A stretch of 64,000 bases of DNA from Acidobacteriota bacterium (GCA_016715115.1 JADKBM010000004.1:372001-436000), one strand, 5' to 3'; shown: positions 1 to 12,496, counted from the first letter of the stretch. Notes: generated by a model not told the origin, from the letters alone. Program-made: numbers and translations.

Positions 1-2881
<2,881 letters not shown>

Positions 2882-3049
2882 GGAAAGTTCCTCAGTACGC
2901 TTTGAAAAAGCGAAACCTCTTGCAGTATTGGATCGGTTGCAAATAATTGCCTGAAAAGACGTTGTGTTGCTTTGGGAATTATACTTCGCGGCCTTAGATT
3001 CGGCAATTTGAATCGCCGTTCCGCAGTTTTTTGATTTAGACTACGGCTG

Positions 3050-4825
3050 ATGATTTTTCGATCGATGATTCTGACGATGCTGCTCGCGATCGTCGCGGGC
3101 GCGCAGGCGCGGCACAGTTTCGGAGTCTCCAAGACCGAATTCCTGCTCGACGGGGAGCCGTTTCAGATTCGCGGATGCGAGCTCCATCCGGCCCGGATCC
3201 CTCACGAATACTGGCGTTTTCGAATTCGGATGGCGAAGGCGCTCGGGTGCAACTCGATCTCGGTCTACATCTTCTGGAACTTCCACGAAGATGCCGCGGG
3301 TCGATTCGATTTCGTTTCGCCTCAAAAGAACATCGGACGGTTTCTGAAGATGATTCAGGCCGAAGGTATGTGGGCGCTGCTCCGTCCCGGGCCGTACGTC
3401 TGCGCCGAATGGGACTTCGGCGGGATTCCGGCGCGGCTTCTCGCGATTCCCGACATCAAGATCCGCGGGATGGATCCGCGATACATCGCGGCCGTCAAAC
3501 GCTATTTCGCCGCTTTCGCGCCAACCGTGAGATCGAACCTGATCACCAACGGCGGAAACGTCCTGATGGTCCAGATCGAGAACGAATACGGAAGCTACGG
3601 CAACGACAAACGTTATCTGGAACTGTTGCGTTCCGAATGGAAGCGGCTCGGCGTCAATGTGCCATTCTACACCGCGGACGGCGCGACTCCGTACATGCTA
3701 GAGGCGGGAAACATCGACGGCGCCGTGATCGGGCTCGATTCGGGTTCGAACGACAAGGACTTCGAGCAGGCTTACAAGCGCAATCCGAACGTGCCGGCGT
3801 TCTCGAGCGAGAGCTATCCCGGATGGCTGACGCATTGGGGCGAGAAATGGGCAAAACCTGATCCGAATGAGATCCTCGGCGAACTCGAATATCTGATGTC
3901 GAAGAAGCGCTCGTTTTGTCTTTACGTCGCGCACGGCGGAACGAATTTCGGCTTTTGGGCCGGCGCGAACGCCGCCAACCCGACGCAATATCAGCCGGAT
4001 GTGACGAGTTACGACTACGACGCGCCGATTGACGAGCGCGGCCAACCGACCGAGAAGTTTTTCAAGATCCGAGACCTGATCGCGCGGCATTTGGGCGAAT
4101 CATTGCCGGAACCGGACTCGCCGCTCCCGATGGTCGAGATCCCGAAGTTGGAACTCAAAGGCGCGGGAAGTCTGTTCGATCTTCGCCTTGCGTCGAAGAA
4201 CGTCGTGCAGCCCGTCCCGATGGAATCGCTCGGCCAGTACACGGGGCTTATCTCATACAAAACAAAGCTGATCGGGCACAAGAGCGGGAAACTCAAGATC
4301 TGGGAGCCCCACGACTTCGCGCTGGTTTATCTTGACGGAAAGCTGATCAAAACCGTCTACCGCGACGGCGGCGACTGGACGGTCGATCTGCCGAGGACCG
4401 ATTCCGCGATGCCGGAGCTCGAGATCGTCGTCGAAGCGATGGGCCGAATCAATTACGGCCAGTTTATGATCGACCGCAAAGGGATCACCGACCGCGTGAC
4501 GCTCAACAATATGACGCTGATGGATTGGAAGGTGACGCAGTATCCGATGGACGAAACGTTCGTCGCGCGCGCGTTGAAATCGCTGCAGGCCAACTCCGAT
4601 CCGGCCCGCGGTCTCAACTTCTATCGCGCATCGTTCGACCTCGACAAGACCGGCGACGCCTTCATCGACACGACCGGCTGGAAAAAAGGGATGGTCTACG
4701 TCAATGGCCACAACCTCGGCCGCTTCTGGGAGATCGGCCCGCAGACCAAGCTCTACTGCCCCGCGTCCTGGCTTAGGGAAGGCAGGAACGAAATCATCGT
4801 GTTTGATTTGATTCGAACGCCGTAG
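3050..4825 (+). CDS. Glycoside hydrolase family 35 beta-galactosidase
   Basis: A 591-residue protein that should remove terminal beta-linked galactose from oligo- or polysaccharides. Residues 1-20 form a signal peptide, so it is probably periplasmic or secreted. The TIM barrel begins near residue 26 (FLLDGEPFQIRGCELHPARI). The acid/base glutamate is the second E of QIENEYGSYG (E179), and the predicted nucleophile is E254 in FSSESYPGWLTHWG; both fit GH35. C-terminal beta-sandwich domains (about 380-590) hold the jelly-roll motifs usual for the family, ending in GHNLGRFWEIGPQTKLYCP. The length matches short bacterial GH35 enzymes. It diverges from the BNR protein at 2881, leaving about 170 bp for two promoters. 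A second ATG at codon 6 is an alternative start. Confidence 0.93.
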   Translation: MIFRSMILTMLLAIVAGAQARHSFGVSKTEFLLDGEPFQIRGCELHPARIPHEYWRFRIRMAKALGCNSISVYIFWNFHEDAAGRFDFVSPQKNIGRFLKMIQAEGMWALLRPGPYVCAEWDFGGIPARLLAIPDIKIRGMDPRYIAAVKRYFAAFAPTVRSNLITNGGNVLMVQIENEYGSYGNDKRYLELLRSEWKRLGVNVPFYTADGATPYMLEAGNIDGAVIGLDSGSNDKDFEQAYKRNPNVPAFSSESYPGWLTHWGEKWAKPDPNEILGELEYLMSKKRSFCLYVAHGGTNFGFWAGANAANPTQYQPDVTSYDYDAPIDERGQPTEKFFKIRDLIARHLGESLPEPDSPLPMVEIPKLELKGAGSLFDLRLASKNVVQPVPMESLGQYTGLISYKTKLIGHKSGKLKIWEPHDFALVYLDGKLIKTVYRDGGDWTVDLPRTDSAMPELEIVVEAMGRINYGQFMIDRKGITDRVTLNNMTLMDWKVTQYPMDETFVARALKSLQANSDPARGLNFYRASFDLDKTGDAFIDTTGWKKGMVYVNGHNLGRFWEIGPQTKLYCPASWLREGRNEIIVFDLIRTP

Positions 4826-4834
4826 ATTGGAGTT

Positions 4835-4848
4835 CCGCCTTCAGGCGG
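4835..4848. repeat. Short palindrome CCGCCTTCAGGCGG at gene end
   Basis: A perfect 5-bp stem with a TTCA-type loop just after the GH35 stop codon. The same 14-mer or a close variant occurs at 12497-12510 and about 8030-8043, and the motif class (stem plus TTCA/TGAA loop) recurs elsewhere. There is no T-run, so it is not a clear intrinsic terminator. I regard it as a dispersed REP-like hairpin. Confidence 0.6.
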
Positions 4849-4893
4849 CCGGACGCTTCATTTTTGGAATCTAGCCAACCGTTTGATAGGTCC

Positions 4894-6885
4894 TCAAAAA
4901 GGGATTGCGTTCCATCGCTTGATCGACTCGCAAAGCTTGCCTACTTGTTCACGAAGATCAAGCACGGAGAACGCGTTTTCAATATTCAGGTAGGGCACAA
5001 CGTGCTCTGCGAATAGAGGCTTGCGGCGCAGAAAATCCTTACCTTTTCCGGGCGCCCAGGCGTCTAGATGTGATGAAAAGTCGTCATACTGTCCGACCTG
5101 ACCTATTGGAATCCCTAAATAGGCTTCAACTGCGGACGCTGGAAGGTAGTTTTCGATCTCCTTGCCTTTTGTGATCCAAGAGATCCCACCTATCTCATTC
5201 ATCTCGGATTCAATACGCCGTTTGGTACTATTGATCCGCGTCTGAGGCGCTCTCTTGTCACTGTCCATAATAATAATGCAGTTTCGATTCACCCTGAGCA
5301 AAGCGATGCCATCTTCAACCTCGGTGGGAGCTTTGCTTGAAAGATGGGACAAAAGACGCCCCCCATAGACCGCGCATTGATAGTGGACGCCTTCAACGAG
5401 ATTGCCTCCAGACCAAAGTTCAATCCAACGTCGAACGTAGATTCGATCGGACGGTCCTTCCACCCACAGGACGCAGTTCGCCTGCAAGATGTCACTCGCA
5501 CGAACATCGAGATCATCAAGTACTCCATTATTCTCGACATATGTCTTCACCGTTCGACATCGGGCTTCCCTTCCATCATGCCTAACGTGAATGATCTGCG
5601 CGTCTCGTTCGTGACTAAAGAGATCAATAACCACATTTGAGTGAGTTGTTATGAAAAAAAAGGTGCCATGATTCTGCGCGTATTCAAATAGGTAGCTGAG
5701 CAGTCTTAGGGGTGAAGTTTTTCGAGTTCCCAAACCGAAACAATCAGCTCCTTTTCAAGAACCCGCGGTAACAGCGTTGTACTAGAAGATGATAACGGTT
5801 TTGATACCGCTTCCAGATTGCGAAAGCGGGATTCTCCCTTTTTGTTCTTCATCTAGGAAGATCTCCCAGTTATCATTTTCCAACTGTTGGCATCCAATCC
5901 GGGAAAAAACCGTGTCCGGCTGGAAAATTCGATTGAGATCCTCTAACAATGATTGTTCGACAATTGAGCTTGGCAAATTGGACTTATTGATGAAACTCTG
6001 AATTAGATTCGTAACGCCGGATCCGTCGCCGTTAACAGTAAGGTTCGCCGTTGCAGATTCGGAAACAATGTTTCGTTCGGCAACGATGCGACTAAAAATA
6101 CGCCCGGAGAGTGGGTTCGGCATCTGATTGGCCATTTCGGTCTCGTACGTATGCCGATCTTTGAGATTATCAAGCGGACGATCACCAGTTGAGCAATTAT
6201 CGATTGAGACAAATCGATTTTCACCGTTCAGTCGCCAACGTAAAGAAGTGCCGACCAATTGCTTTCCATATTCCCAGTGATTTCCCGGAACTCCCCCTCC
6301 ACTATGATTCTTTCGAAACACACTTTTCACAACATATTCCGGCAAGTTCGCCCTTCCAAGAATGACCGGTGATTCGTCGCCGTTCCATAACGTCCTTGGG
6401 ATATTGAACTTGTTTTTGGTCACGTATGTGAGAAGATCGAGCAGTGATGATTTTCCTGAATTGTTCCGTCCGATGATGATGTTGAACGGCGCGATGCGAT
6501 CAAAACCCTGAGGATCGCTACCAAAGCATTTGAAATGCGAGACTTTGAGTTCATCTTTAAGCGCAGTTCCTTTTTGCCGCCCCCCTGCACGGCTCTCGGT
6601 TTTCGCGGGTGATTTGCGCTCGGTGCTCTCGTCACCGCATTTGCTCAATATGACCGCGGCCAACTCCAAATAAGTCAAAGCGCGATCGTTCTGATTTAAG
6701 TAACTGTTTAAGTTGCCCAATGTAAGGTAAATGCAACCTAGTCTCTCAGAATCCTCAACATGTTTTTCGGCTTTTCCAAGAAGGAATTCTTCGATGCAAT
6801 CGGGTTGATTATTCTCGAGGCCAATCTCAACCAGACTCTCGCAGATTTGAAGATTTCCCGGAGATAATTCGTAGAGATCCTCCAT
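4894..6885 (-). pseudogene. OLD-family ATP-dependent nuclease, frameshifted
   Basis: Two reverse open frames encode parts of one protein. The upstream part (6885-5782) has a TPR-like N-terminus (about 1-85), then an ABC-type ATPase start with Walker A IIGRNNSGKSS, and ends at SGSGIKTVIIF. The downstream part (5733-4894) resumes with LLSYLFEYAQNHGTFFFITTHSN (D-loop/switch His region). It then has a Toprim domain: acidic LWVEGPSDR and IIIMDSDKR. Between them, the expected Walker B stretch (FEELENNLHP in relatives) is readable only as TLLPRVLEKEL and ELEKLHP in a third frame, so at least two small indels have destroyed the reading frame. OLD nucleases with Toprim domains act in phage defence or DNA repair. 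Here the gene is almost surely inactive unless the assembly is wrong. Confidence 0.8.
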
Positions 6886-6923
6886 TAGTTCTGCTCTGTC
6901 TTTAGAACAAAAACAAGCTGGCT

Positions 6924-7457
6924 TTAGGTACGGCTCTCGTTTTCTTTGCGATCCGCCCTGCCGTCTTCCGCGTAGATCTCGGCGATCTCAATCAGTAGAT
7001 TTGCCTTGTCAATATTCGATGCGGTCTCGTGAATGCGAGATTCACGAGCAGTGATCAAATCATTGGACGATTTACCGATGAAATTCGCGGGTATCATCGT
7101 TTCCAATATGTACTCAAGCTTTCTCAAATTACGGGATCGCACTTGCTCCGGTGTGAACACCGCACGATTCCGAGTTTGCTCTGAAATTTTCCGGTTGTTT
7201 TGCTCCCCGCCGTCAGGCCCCTCTGGATAAAAGAGCTGCATGGAACGTGGTTTCCTCGATGGAAGCCACGTCCAACACCTAATGTTGTCGTCAAAGGGGA
7301 ATATACTTGCGTAGATGAATTCACCGCGTTCAACAGCTTCCTCATAACTCAACCCCCTTTGATAGATCGTTGCGATGGAAAAATACCTACGGGTTCCGTC
7401 AACAATCCAACCGAATGGTGCAGAGACCACTGCCCCATGTTGCCATTTATTGATCAT
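6924..7457 (-). CDS. Hypothetical protein upstream of the OLD nuclease, probably a remnant
   Basis: A 177-residue frame reading towards the OLD gene, ending 38 bp before it. I recognise no family. The frame stays open upstream of the ATG to a TAA at 7560-7562, and the extra residues (ALGPDVELDILTFDELKEF) look protein-like. Beyond that stop, a plausible continuation (GFSDADDVAAQGIL) reads in the same frame. The gene has therefore probably lost its 5' end or acquired a stop. The C-terminal 30 residues are helical and charged. Its position suggests a partner of the nuclease, but both seem to be decaying together. From 7560 to 7850 I see no gene. Confidence 0.4.
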   Translation of the reverse strand: MINKWQHGAVVSAPFGWIVDGTRRYFSIATIYQRGLSYEEAVERGEFIYASIFPFDDNIRCWTWLPSRKPRSMQLFYPEGPDGGEQNNRKISEQTRNRAVFTPEQVRSRNLRKLEYILETMIPANFIGKSSNDLITARESRIHETASNIDKANLLIEIAEIYAEDGRADRKENESRT

Positions 7458-7851
7458 GGCACCAAAACCTTGAAATTCCTTCAGTTCATCAAAGGTCAGA
7501 ATGTCGAGTTCAACATCAGGCCCTAGCGCACGGTTGATCCTGGGGAATAGCCTTTCAAGTTACAAAATTCCTTGTGCGGCCACATCGTCAGCATCGGAAA
7601 AACCCTTCGGTTCGGGTAGGTGTGTTTACCATCGACTACAATTCGATTTTCCGGCTTCGTCCTTCACATATCGATTTGCCGAGTAGTCTCGAATACCGAC
7701 CCTTTATTCCGAGGATCTGCGTCAAGGGGTCCGCAGATACTTAAATACTTCCTTTTCGTAATCTTTCCAGTGCATATATGATTCTGACGATAGCAACGAT
7801 CCGTTCGCCTCGCAATGTAATCTTGCGTCAATTTGGCTATAGTCCGATACT

Positions 7852-7886
7852 CGTCGCATTTCAAGACATGCACCTGAAATGCGACG
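7852..7886. repeat. Perfect 12-bp inverted repeat with 11-nt spacer
   Basis: CGTCGCATTTCA at 7852-7863 pairs with TGAAATGCGACG at 7875-7886. No T-run follows on either strand. It lies in a geneless stretch between the decayed nuclease locus and the fadE terminator. It could be an operator or an old element end. Confidence 0.6.
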
Positions 7887-7991
7887 CTCCGTTCAGGCTC
7901 AAGCGAGAATGTTCAGGCAAACAATTATGTCCACGACGATACTTGTTTGCGTTAGCACTCAATGTGAGTGGGCCGCTCGCGCTCCGCTCAC

Positions 7992-8020
7992 AAAAAAGAC
8001 CCGGCGATCTTTGCCGGGCC
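7992..8020 (-). terminator. Intrinsic terminator of fadE
   Basis: Read on the reverse strand, an 8-bp GC stem (GGCCCGGC / GCCGGGTC) with a 7-nt loop is followed by TTTTTTG, 34 bp past the fadE stop codon. This is a classical rho-independent terminator. Confidence 0.85.
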
Positions 8021-8053
8021 CAATCAGCCGCCCGAAGGCGGAGCTCCAAACAT

Positions 8054-9826
8054 CTAAAATGTATAGGTGTTTGCCGCGATCATCACTTCGGCGATGCGTT
8101 GCCTGGCGGTGATCGTGTTGACGGGCGAGTTGTTCTTCGTAAAGCGTTTGAGCGCCACGAGGAGCATTTTCGCGTCGTCGCCTTCGAGCATTCCGGCGAT
8201 CGTGTTCTTGGCCGAAGCCTCGATCTTCTGGATCGCGTCGTTGCAGAACACTTGCGCCATATCGATCTCGCGTGCGGCGTCGCCTTTCTCGGCCGCCTTT
8301 TTCGCCCGCAGAACGGCCGTTTCCATCGCGTATGCGTTCATTATGATGTCGGCGCAGTTCATCAGGACTTCCTGCTGATTCTGCAGATCCATCATATACT
8401 TCTGCGCCGCGGTGCCAAGGATCATCAGCGCGACCTTCTTCGCGTTCGCGGCGAGTTTCGCCTCCGACGCGAGCACCGAATCGTCATCGTCAAACGACAT
8501 CACCGGATTCATTATCTCGTCCTGGAGCGCCTTCGCCGCCTGGATCAAGGGCAATTGGCCCTTCATCGCCCGTTTCATCAGCTGTCCCGGAATGAGCAGA
8601 CGATTGATCTCGTTCGTGCCTTCGAAGATGCGGTTGATGCGCGAATCGCGATAGGCCTTATCCGCCGGATATTCGGCCGAATAGCCGTAACCGCCGTAGA
8701 TCTGGACCATTTCATCGACGACATAATCGAGCGATTCGGAGCAAAAGACCTTGTTGATCGAGCTTTCGACCGCGTATTCGTCGATCGATTTCAGCTTCGT
8801 CGCATTGTCGGCGCCGTCGCCGATGAGCGCGTCGATCATTCCGACCGTGCGGTACGTGATCGCTTCCGAAACCCACGTCTTGATCGCCATCTCGGCGAGC
8901 TTGTGCTTGATCGCGCCGAATGACGAGATCGGTTTGTTGAACTGGTGGCGCTCGTTGGCGTAACGGACGGCTTCGTGGATCGCGAGTTTTGCGCCGCCGG
9001 TGACCGATGCGCCGAGTTTGAAACGGCCGACGTTCAGCACGCCGAACGCGATCTTCGCGCCGTCGCCGACGTTGCCGATCAGGTAGCCGACGGGAATTTT
9101 CGCATCGGAAAGCACCACGGCGGTCGTCGAGCTCGACTTGATTCCCATTTTATGTTCTTCGGCAGCCGGACGGCAGTTGTCAGAACGCGGGACGAGGAAC
9201 GCCGAGAACTTGTCCTTTTCGCCGTCGACCTTAGCGAAGACGATGAAAACATCGGCGAATCCGCCATTCGTGATCCACATCTTCTCGCCGTTCAGGATCC
9301 AATGCTGCCCGTCTTCGGTAAGCTTCGCGACGCATTTCGCGCCGAGCGCGTCCGATCCGGAACCCGATTCGGTCAGGCAGTATGCGGTCACGATCTCGCC
9401 GGAAATGATTCCCGGGATCCACTCTTTCTTGAGCTCTTCCGAGCCCCAATAATAGATCGGTAGAAGACCGATCGAAGTTTGCGCGCCGTAGGTCGAACCG
9501 AAGCCGCTGCCGCGTCCGACGGCTTCGGCGATAATCACGCCGGACGTCTGGTCAAGCGCCATTCCGCCGAGATCTTCCGAGATGTTCGCGCCGAGAAGAC
9601 CGAGATCGCCGGCCTTTTTCAGCAGGTCGCGGGCGACTTCCCAGGCGTGGTTCTCAAGCGCCGGAAGCTGCGGAACGACCTCGTTGTCGATGTATTCACG
9701 GCAGGTTTCGCCGATCATCCGATGTTCATCGGTGAAATCCTCCGGCGTAAAACACGTTGCGGTCGTGCCCTCGCTAAGCAGGAATTCGCCGCCTTTGATG
9801 TATTCTTTTTCCATTTTCGCGTCCAT
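8054..9826 (-). CDS. fadE: Acyl-CoA dehydrogenase, very-long-chain / FadE type
   Basis: A 590-residue FAD-dependent acyl-CoA dehydrogenase, the first step of fatty-acid beta-oxidation. The N-terminal and middle domains hold the flavin signatures AYCLTESGSGSDALG and WITNGGFADVFIVFA. The C-terminal domain has QIYGGYGYSAEYPADKAYRD and RIFEGTNEINR, the latter with the predicted catalytic glutamate. About 150 extra C-terminal residues make it the VLCAD/Bacillus FadE size class rather than the 380-residue short form. The ATG at 9826 follows GGGAGAAGT; a second ATG lies 4 codons in. Its promoter carries the palindrome shared with fadA and fadN, so co-regulation by fatty-acyl-CoA is inferred. An intrinsic terminator follows. 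Confidence 0.95.
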   Translation of the reverse strand: MDAKMEKEYIKGGEFLLSEGTTATCFTPEDFTDEHRMIGETCREYIDNEVVPQLPALENHAWEVARDLLKKAGDLGLLGANISEDLGGMALDQTSGVIIAEAVGRGSGFGSTYGAQTSIGLLPIYYWGSEELKKEWIPGIISGEIVTAYCLTESGSGSDALGAKCVAKLTEDGQHWILNGEKMWITNGGFADVFIVFAKVDGEKDKFSAFLVPRSDNCRPAAEEHKMGIKSSSTTAVVLSDAKIPVGYLIGNVGDGAKIAFGVLNVGRFKLGASVTGGAKLAIHEAVRYANERHQFNKPISSFGAIKHKLAEMAIKTWVSEAITYRTVGMIDALIGDGADNATKLKSIDEYAVESSINKVFCSESLDYVVDEMVQIYGGYGYSAEYPADKAYRDSRINRIFEGTNEINRLLIPGQLMKRAMKGQLPLIQAAKALQDEIMNPVMSFDDDDSVLASEAKLAANAKKVALMILGTAAQKYMMDLQNQQEVLMNCADIIMNAYAMETAVLRAKKAAEKGDAAREIDMAQVFCNDAIQKIEASAKNTIAGMLEGDDAKMLLVALKRFTKNNSPVNTITARQRIAEVMIAANTYTF

Positions 9827-9862
9827 TACTTCTCCCTCGTCTATAGAATTTTAGTTCCCGCT

Positions 9863-9892
9863 ATTATAAATGAATGAATGCTCATTCAGCAA
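9863..9892 (-). promoter_or_regulatory. fadE promoter with FadR-type operator
   Basis: On the reverse strand a -35 TTGCTG (9887-9892) and -10 TATAAT (9863-9868) are 18 bp apart. The palindrome TGAATGA-ATGC-TCATTCA (9871-9888) fills the spacer, an ideal place for a repressor. The half-sites match those at 21088-21105 exactly and at 13766-13783 with one change. The sequence closely resembles the Bacillus subtilis FadR (TetR family) box as I recall it. Confidence 0.82.
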
Positions 9893-9986
9893 GAAAAGTT
9901 GGACGTTACACGAGTTTTTCGAAAAAAAAAGAGCTGCTTCATAAGATCGGCGCACGCCAAAGTAGTTAGATCGCCAAACGGGGGAA

Positions 9987-10424
9987 TCAGAGCCGAGCGC
10001 CGCCGAAAAACATCGTTGCAACGATCAGGATCCGAAACGCCGCAAATCCTGCCCAAATCAAAAACGCGGTAAGCACTGCCCTCTTGGCATCGCGGAACGA
10101 GGGATCGGCTGTCTTAAGGCGAGAATGACGAATCATCCAGGCGATCAGGGAAATCGGAACTCCCGCAAAAAGTATCCAATGCATAGCCCAACAGATGATC
10201 CAGATGAACGGTACGAAACTCAGAAGATAAAGCGTCGCCATAGAGCCCGCCAAGATTCGAACGTTGCTCGCGGCATTGCACGCTTCATTCACGGCATTTT
10301 GGTCAGCTACAGCCCTCGAGACTTCGTCCAGATCCAACGGATGGGAACAGAATCTGCATGCGTCCATAGAACTGTTGATGATCTGGCTGCAATTCGGACA
10401 CGGAAAGGTCTTGATGTCGGACAT
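9987..10424 (-). CDS. Zinc-ribbon membrane protein, unknown function
   Basis: A 145-residue protein from the ATG at 10424. An upstream in-frame start at 10514 would add 30 residues, but GGGAG lies upstream of the internal ATG. Near the N-terminus is a two-knuckle zinc ribbon, FPCPNCSQII ... ACRFCSHPLD (CxxC-x12-CxxC). A linker and three hydrophobic segments follow (about residues 56-75, 78-97 and 118-142 by eye). Such zinc-ribbon plus membrane proteins are common in this phylum and have no assigned role. It stands alone on the reverse strand between the fadE promoter and a fragment of the thiolase gene. Confidence 0.7.
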   Translation of the reverse strand: MSDIKTFPCPNCSQIINSSMDACRFCSHPLDLDEVSRAVADQNAVNEACNAASNVRILAGSMATLYLLSFVPFIWIICWAMHWILFAGVPISLIAWMIRHSRLKTADPSFRDAKRAVLTAFLIWAGFAAFRILIVATMFFGGARL

Positions 10425-10550
10425 ATCTTTCACTGCACTCCCTTTTCTATTTGTTGGTCCATAGTACCCAAAATCGAGAAAGAAATACAAAAAGTCCGGA
10501 TGATGAAGGATCATCCGGACTTCCGCCCTTGAAACTCCCGCGAACAGCTG

Positions 10551-10637
10551 CGGAAAACCAAACTAATCCAACCGCTCAAAGATTCCGTCCCCGCCGCCGA
10601 CCCACATCGTCACCATTCCGTTGCGTTTGCCCGTTCG
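10551..10637 (-). pseudogene. Duplicated 3' tip of the fadA thiolase gene
   Basis: These roughly 87 bp repeat the last roughly 100 bp of fadA (12507-12606), including the sequence after its stop codon. The reverse translation reads RTGKRNGMVTMWVGGGDGIFERLD against RTGKRYGMVTMCVGGGMGAAGIFERLD in the intact gene. The catalytic cysteine of the MCVGGG motif is W here and four residues are deleted. It is a non-functional partial duplication about 1.9 kb from its source. Confidence 0.85.
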
Positions 10638-10694
10638 TTTTGGCCCCGTTGATACTTCAGGATCTTTTTCAGTCATTTCTCGGAGGTCATCAGA

Positions 10695-10910
10695 ATGAGT
10701 CGTATCCGCACTTCGTTTGTTCCACGCAGGATTGCCAAAAGAACTCTGGCCATCATGTTTTTCGCCATTATTACAATCGGACTGGCAACCTCGTTCTCTC
10801 CGCCCCATAAAATAAGCGCGCAAAGCTCGCCTCGTGTTTGTTCGACTTGCGCCCCACCCGCGCAGCAAATAGTGGCGTCGCGGTTTATGTTGACGGCTTT
10901 ATCTAAATAA
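10695..10910 (+). CDS. Small putative exported peptide
   Basis: A 71-residue frame with a strong GGAGG 9 nt before the ATG. The N-terminus is basic, then hydrophobic (LAIMFFAIITIGLA), like a signal peptide or membrane anchor, followed by SPRVCSTCAPP. I recognise no family. The clear ribosome-binding site and the hydrophobic segment argue for a real gene, but the abrupt end and the position next to a thiolase fragment and an inverted repeat also fit a truncated remnant. Confidence 0.35.
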   Translation: MSRIRTSFVPRRIAKRTLAIMFFAIITIGLATSFSPPHKISAQSSPRVCSTCAPPAQQIVASRFMLTALSK

Positions 10911-10951
10911 ATAAGGCGTTTTCGTGTCTGAACAAAGGGGTAAACCTCGCG

Positions 10952-11013
10952 GCTTAGCGCCGTGGCTGGAACGCTCACGTAACAACGGCAGTGTTCAAGC
11001 CACGGCGTTAAGC
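10952..11013. repeat. Imperfect 21-bp inverted repeat downstream of aqpZ
   Basis: Arms 10952-10972 and 10993-11013 pair over 21 bp with two or three mismatches, around a 20-nt loop. It lies 12 bp past the aqpZ stop codon, read in reverse. There is no T-run. It may act as an mRNA-end hairpin or be a mobile-element remnant. No convincing gene occupies 10911-11024. Confidence 0.6.
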
Positions 11014-11024
11014 TGCAAATGACT

Positions 11025-11738
11025 TTATTCGGTTTTCGCGGGCACTGGCCCGCCGTCGCCCACGAGCCAGGAATAGAAGAATCCGGCAATTACTGCCCCA
11101 ACGATCGGCGCAAGCCAAAACAGCCACAGTTGCGAGATTGCCCAGTCGCCGACAAAGAGCGCCGGTCCCGTACTGCGCGCCGGGTTGACTGAAGTATTCG
11201 TGATGGGGATGCTGATAAGATGGATCAGCGTCAACGCCAAACCGATGGCGATCGGCGCAAATCCCTTCGGCGCTCGCTCGTGCGTCGACCCGAGAATAAC
11301 GACCAGAAAGAAGAATGTCATCACGAGTTCTGTCACAAGACACGCTATCAACGCATATTTTCCTGGTGAATGATCACCGAAACCGTTCGCCGCAAAACCG
11401 CCTGCGGTAGAAAAGTCCGCCTTTCCGCTCGCGATCACGAACAGAATCGCCGCCCCGGCGATGGCGCCGAGCACCTGCGCGACGATATACGGCACGATTT
11501 GATTCGCCGGAAATCGTTTGCCGGCCCAGAGGCCCAATGTAACGGCGGGATTCAGATGACAACCGGAAATATGGCCGATGGCAAAAGCCATCGTCAACAC
11601 GGTTAATCCGAAAGCCAGCGAGACTCCTGCGAGTCCGATTCCGACATTCGGAAAAGCCGCGGCCAGAACTGCACTGCCGCAGCCGCCCAAAACGAGCCAG
11701 AGTGTGCCAATGAATTCTGCAGAAAGTTTCTTGATCAT
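11025..11738 (-). CDS. aqpZ: Aquaporin Z family water channel
   Basis: A 237-residue MIP-family inner-membrane channel. The start is the ATG at 11738, preceded by AAGGAGAG; an in-frame upstream extension to 11795 lacks such a site. Six hydrophobic helices are visible. Both pore motifs are present: HLNPAVT after helix 2 and SVNPARSTGPA after helix 5. The N-terminal MIKKLSAEFIGTLWLVLGGCGS is typical of AqpZ, and the length fits water-selective bacterial aquaporins (about 230) rather than GlpF (about 280). It is transcribed alone on the reverse strand. Confidence 0.95.
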   Translation of the reverse strand: MIKKLSAEFIGTLWLVLGGCGSAVLAAAFPNVGIGLAGVSLAFGLTVLTMAFAIGHISGCHLNPAVTLGLWAGKRFPANQIVPYIVAQVLGAIAGAAILFVIASGKADFSTAGGFAANGFGDHSPGKYALIACLVTELVMTFFFLVVILGSTHERAPKGFAPIAIGLALTLIHLISIPITNTSVNPARSTGPALFVGDWAISQLWLFWLAPIVGAVIAGFFYSWLVGDGGPVPAKTE

Positions 11739-11971
11739 ATTGTCTCTCCTTAGGCCGTTAGATTTCTTGGGAATCGGATTAAAAAACCCGGCCAATCATA
11801 ACAACAAACCTGAAAATGCCGTAATCCGGAGTAACTTACGAGCCGAAATGAAAATCGGCGTCCGTTGCGATGCGGACGCCGATCTTTATAACTCCGGAGC
11901 CGCGACGAGCCGGCATTCTGTTTTGCGTTCCGTAAATGGAGAGCACGAGCCAAGCCAATTCGAAAGCAGCG

Positions 11972-12445
11972 TCAAAGAGGGAATTCCCCGTAGTAGATCT
12001 CGTAACCCGGTCCGTAATGTCGCGAGAATTCCTCGGGCGTCTGCTTGACGACCTTTCGCTCGCTGTTCTTATATTGCCAGACGGTGTTCCCGACGAAGAT
12101 CCCCATATGCTTGTTCTCGACGTTCGACATCGTATGACGGCGGATACTGATGTTGCCGGGCGCGATAACAAAAATGAACCCGCTGAGTATGCTCGCCGGC
12201 TTGTCGCCCCAACGGCCGACCCGCCTGCAACGCTCGAACACTTCCTGAACGCGAATACTCGCACTGTCGGCGCGGTCGCCTTGACCCGTCATTCCGCGGC
12301 ACGTCGCCCCGAATCTCAAGCCGAGGATATGACACGCGAAATGAGCACAGTGGTTTTCGTTGTCATTATGAAAGCCGCATCCGCAAATCCGTGAGATATG
12401 CACACCGACGAACGCATCCAACTCCGTCGAACTCGGAGAACTCAT
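11972..12445 (-). CDS. Putative NlpC/P60-like (papain-fold) protein
   Basis: A 157-residue protein. The ATG at 12445 follows GAGGAA at good spacing; a TTG 6 codons upstream is less likely. Two blocks resemble the circularly ordered Cys-His papain fold of NlpC/P60 or CHAP-like proteins: NENHCAHFACHILG (possible nucleophile Cys) and KHMGIFVGNTVWQYKNS (possible catalytic His), with an aromatic/polar tail KVVKQTPEEFSRHYG. I see no signal peptide, so an intracellular amidase or hydrolase is possible. The family call rests on motif pattern only. Confidence 0.55.
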   Translation of the reverse strand: MSSPSSTELDAFVGVHISRICGCGFHNDNENHCAHFACHILGLRFGATCRGMTGQGDRADSASIRVQEVFERCRRVGRWGDKPASILSGFIFVIAPGNISIRRHTMSNVENKHMGIFVGNTVWQYKNSERKVVKQTPEEFSRHYGPGYEIYYGEFPL

Positions 12446-12496
12446 ATACGGATTCCTCTTCAATCAATCGCAAATCGGCAACCGCAAGTCGAAAAG

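Noticed and set aside
7778..8923. 381-codon forward open frame over fadE
   Set aside because: Antisense shadow of the acyl-CoA dehydrogenase; composition is R/H/D-rich with no domain.
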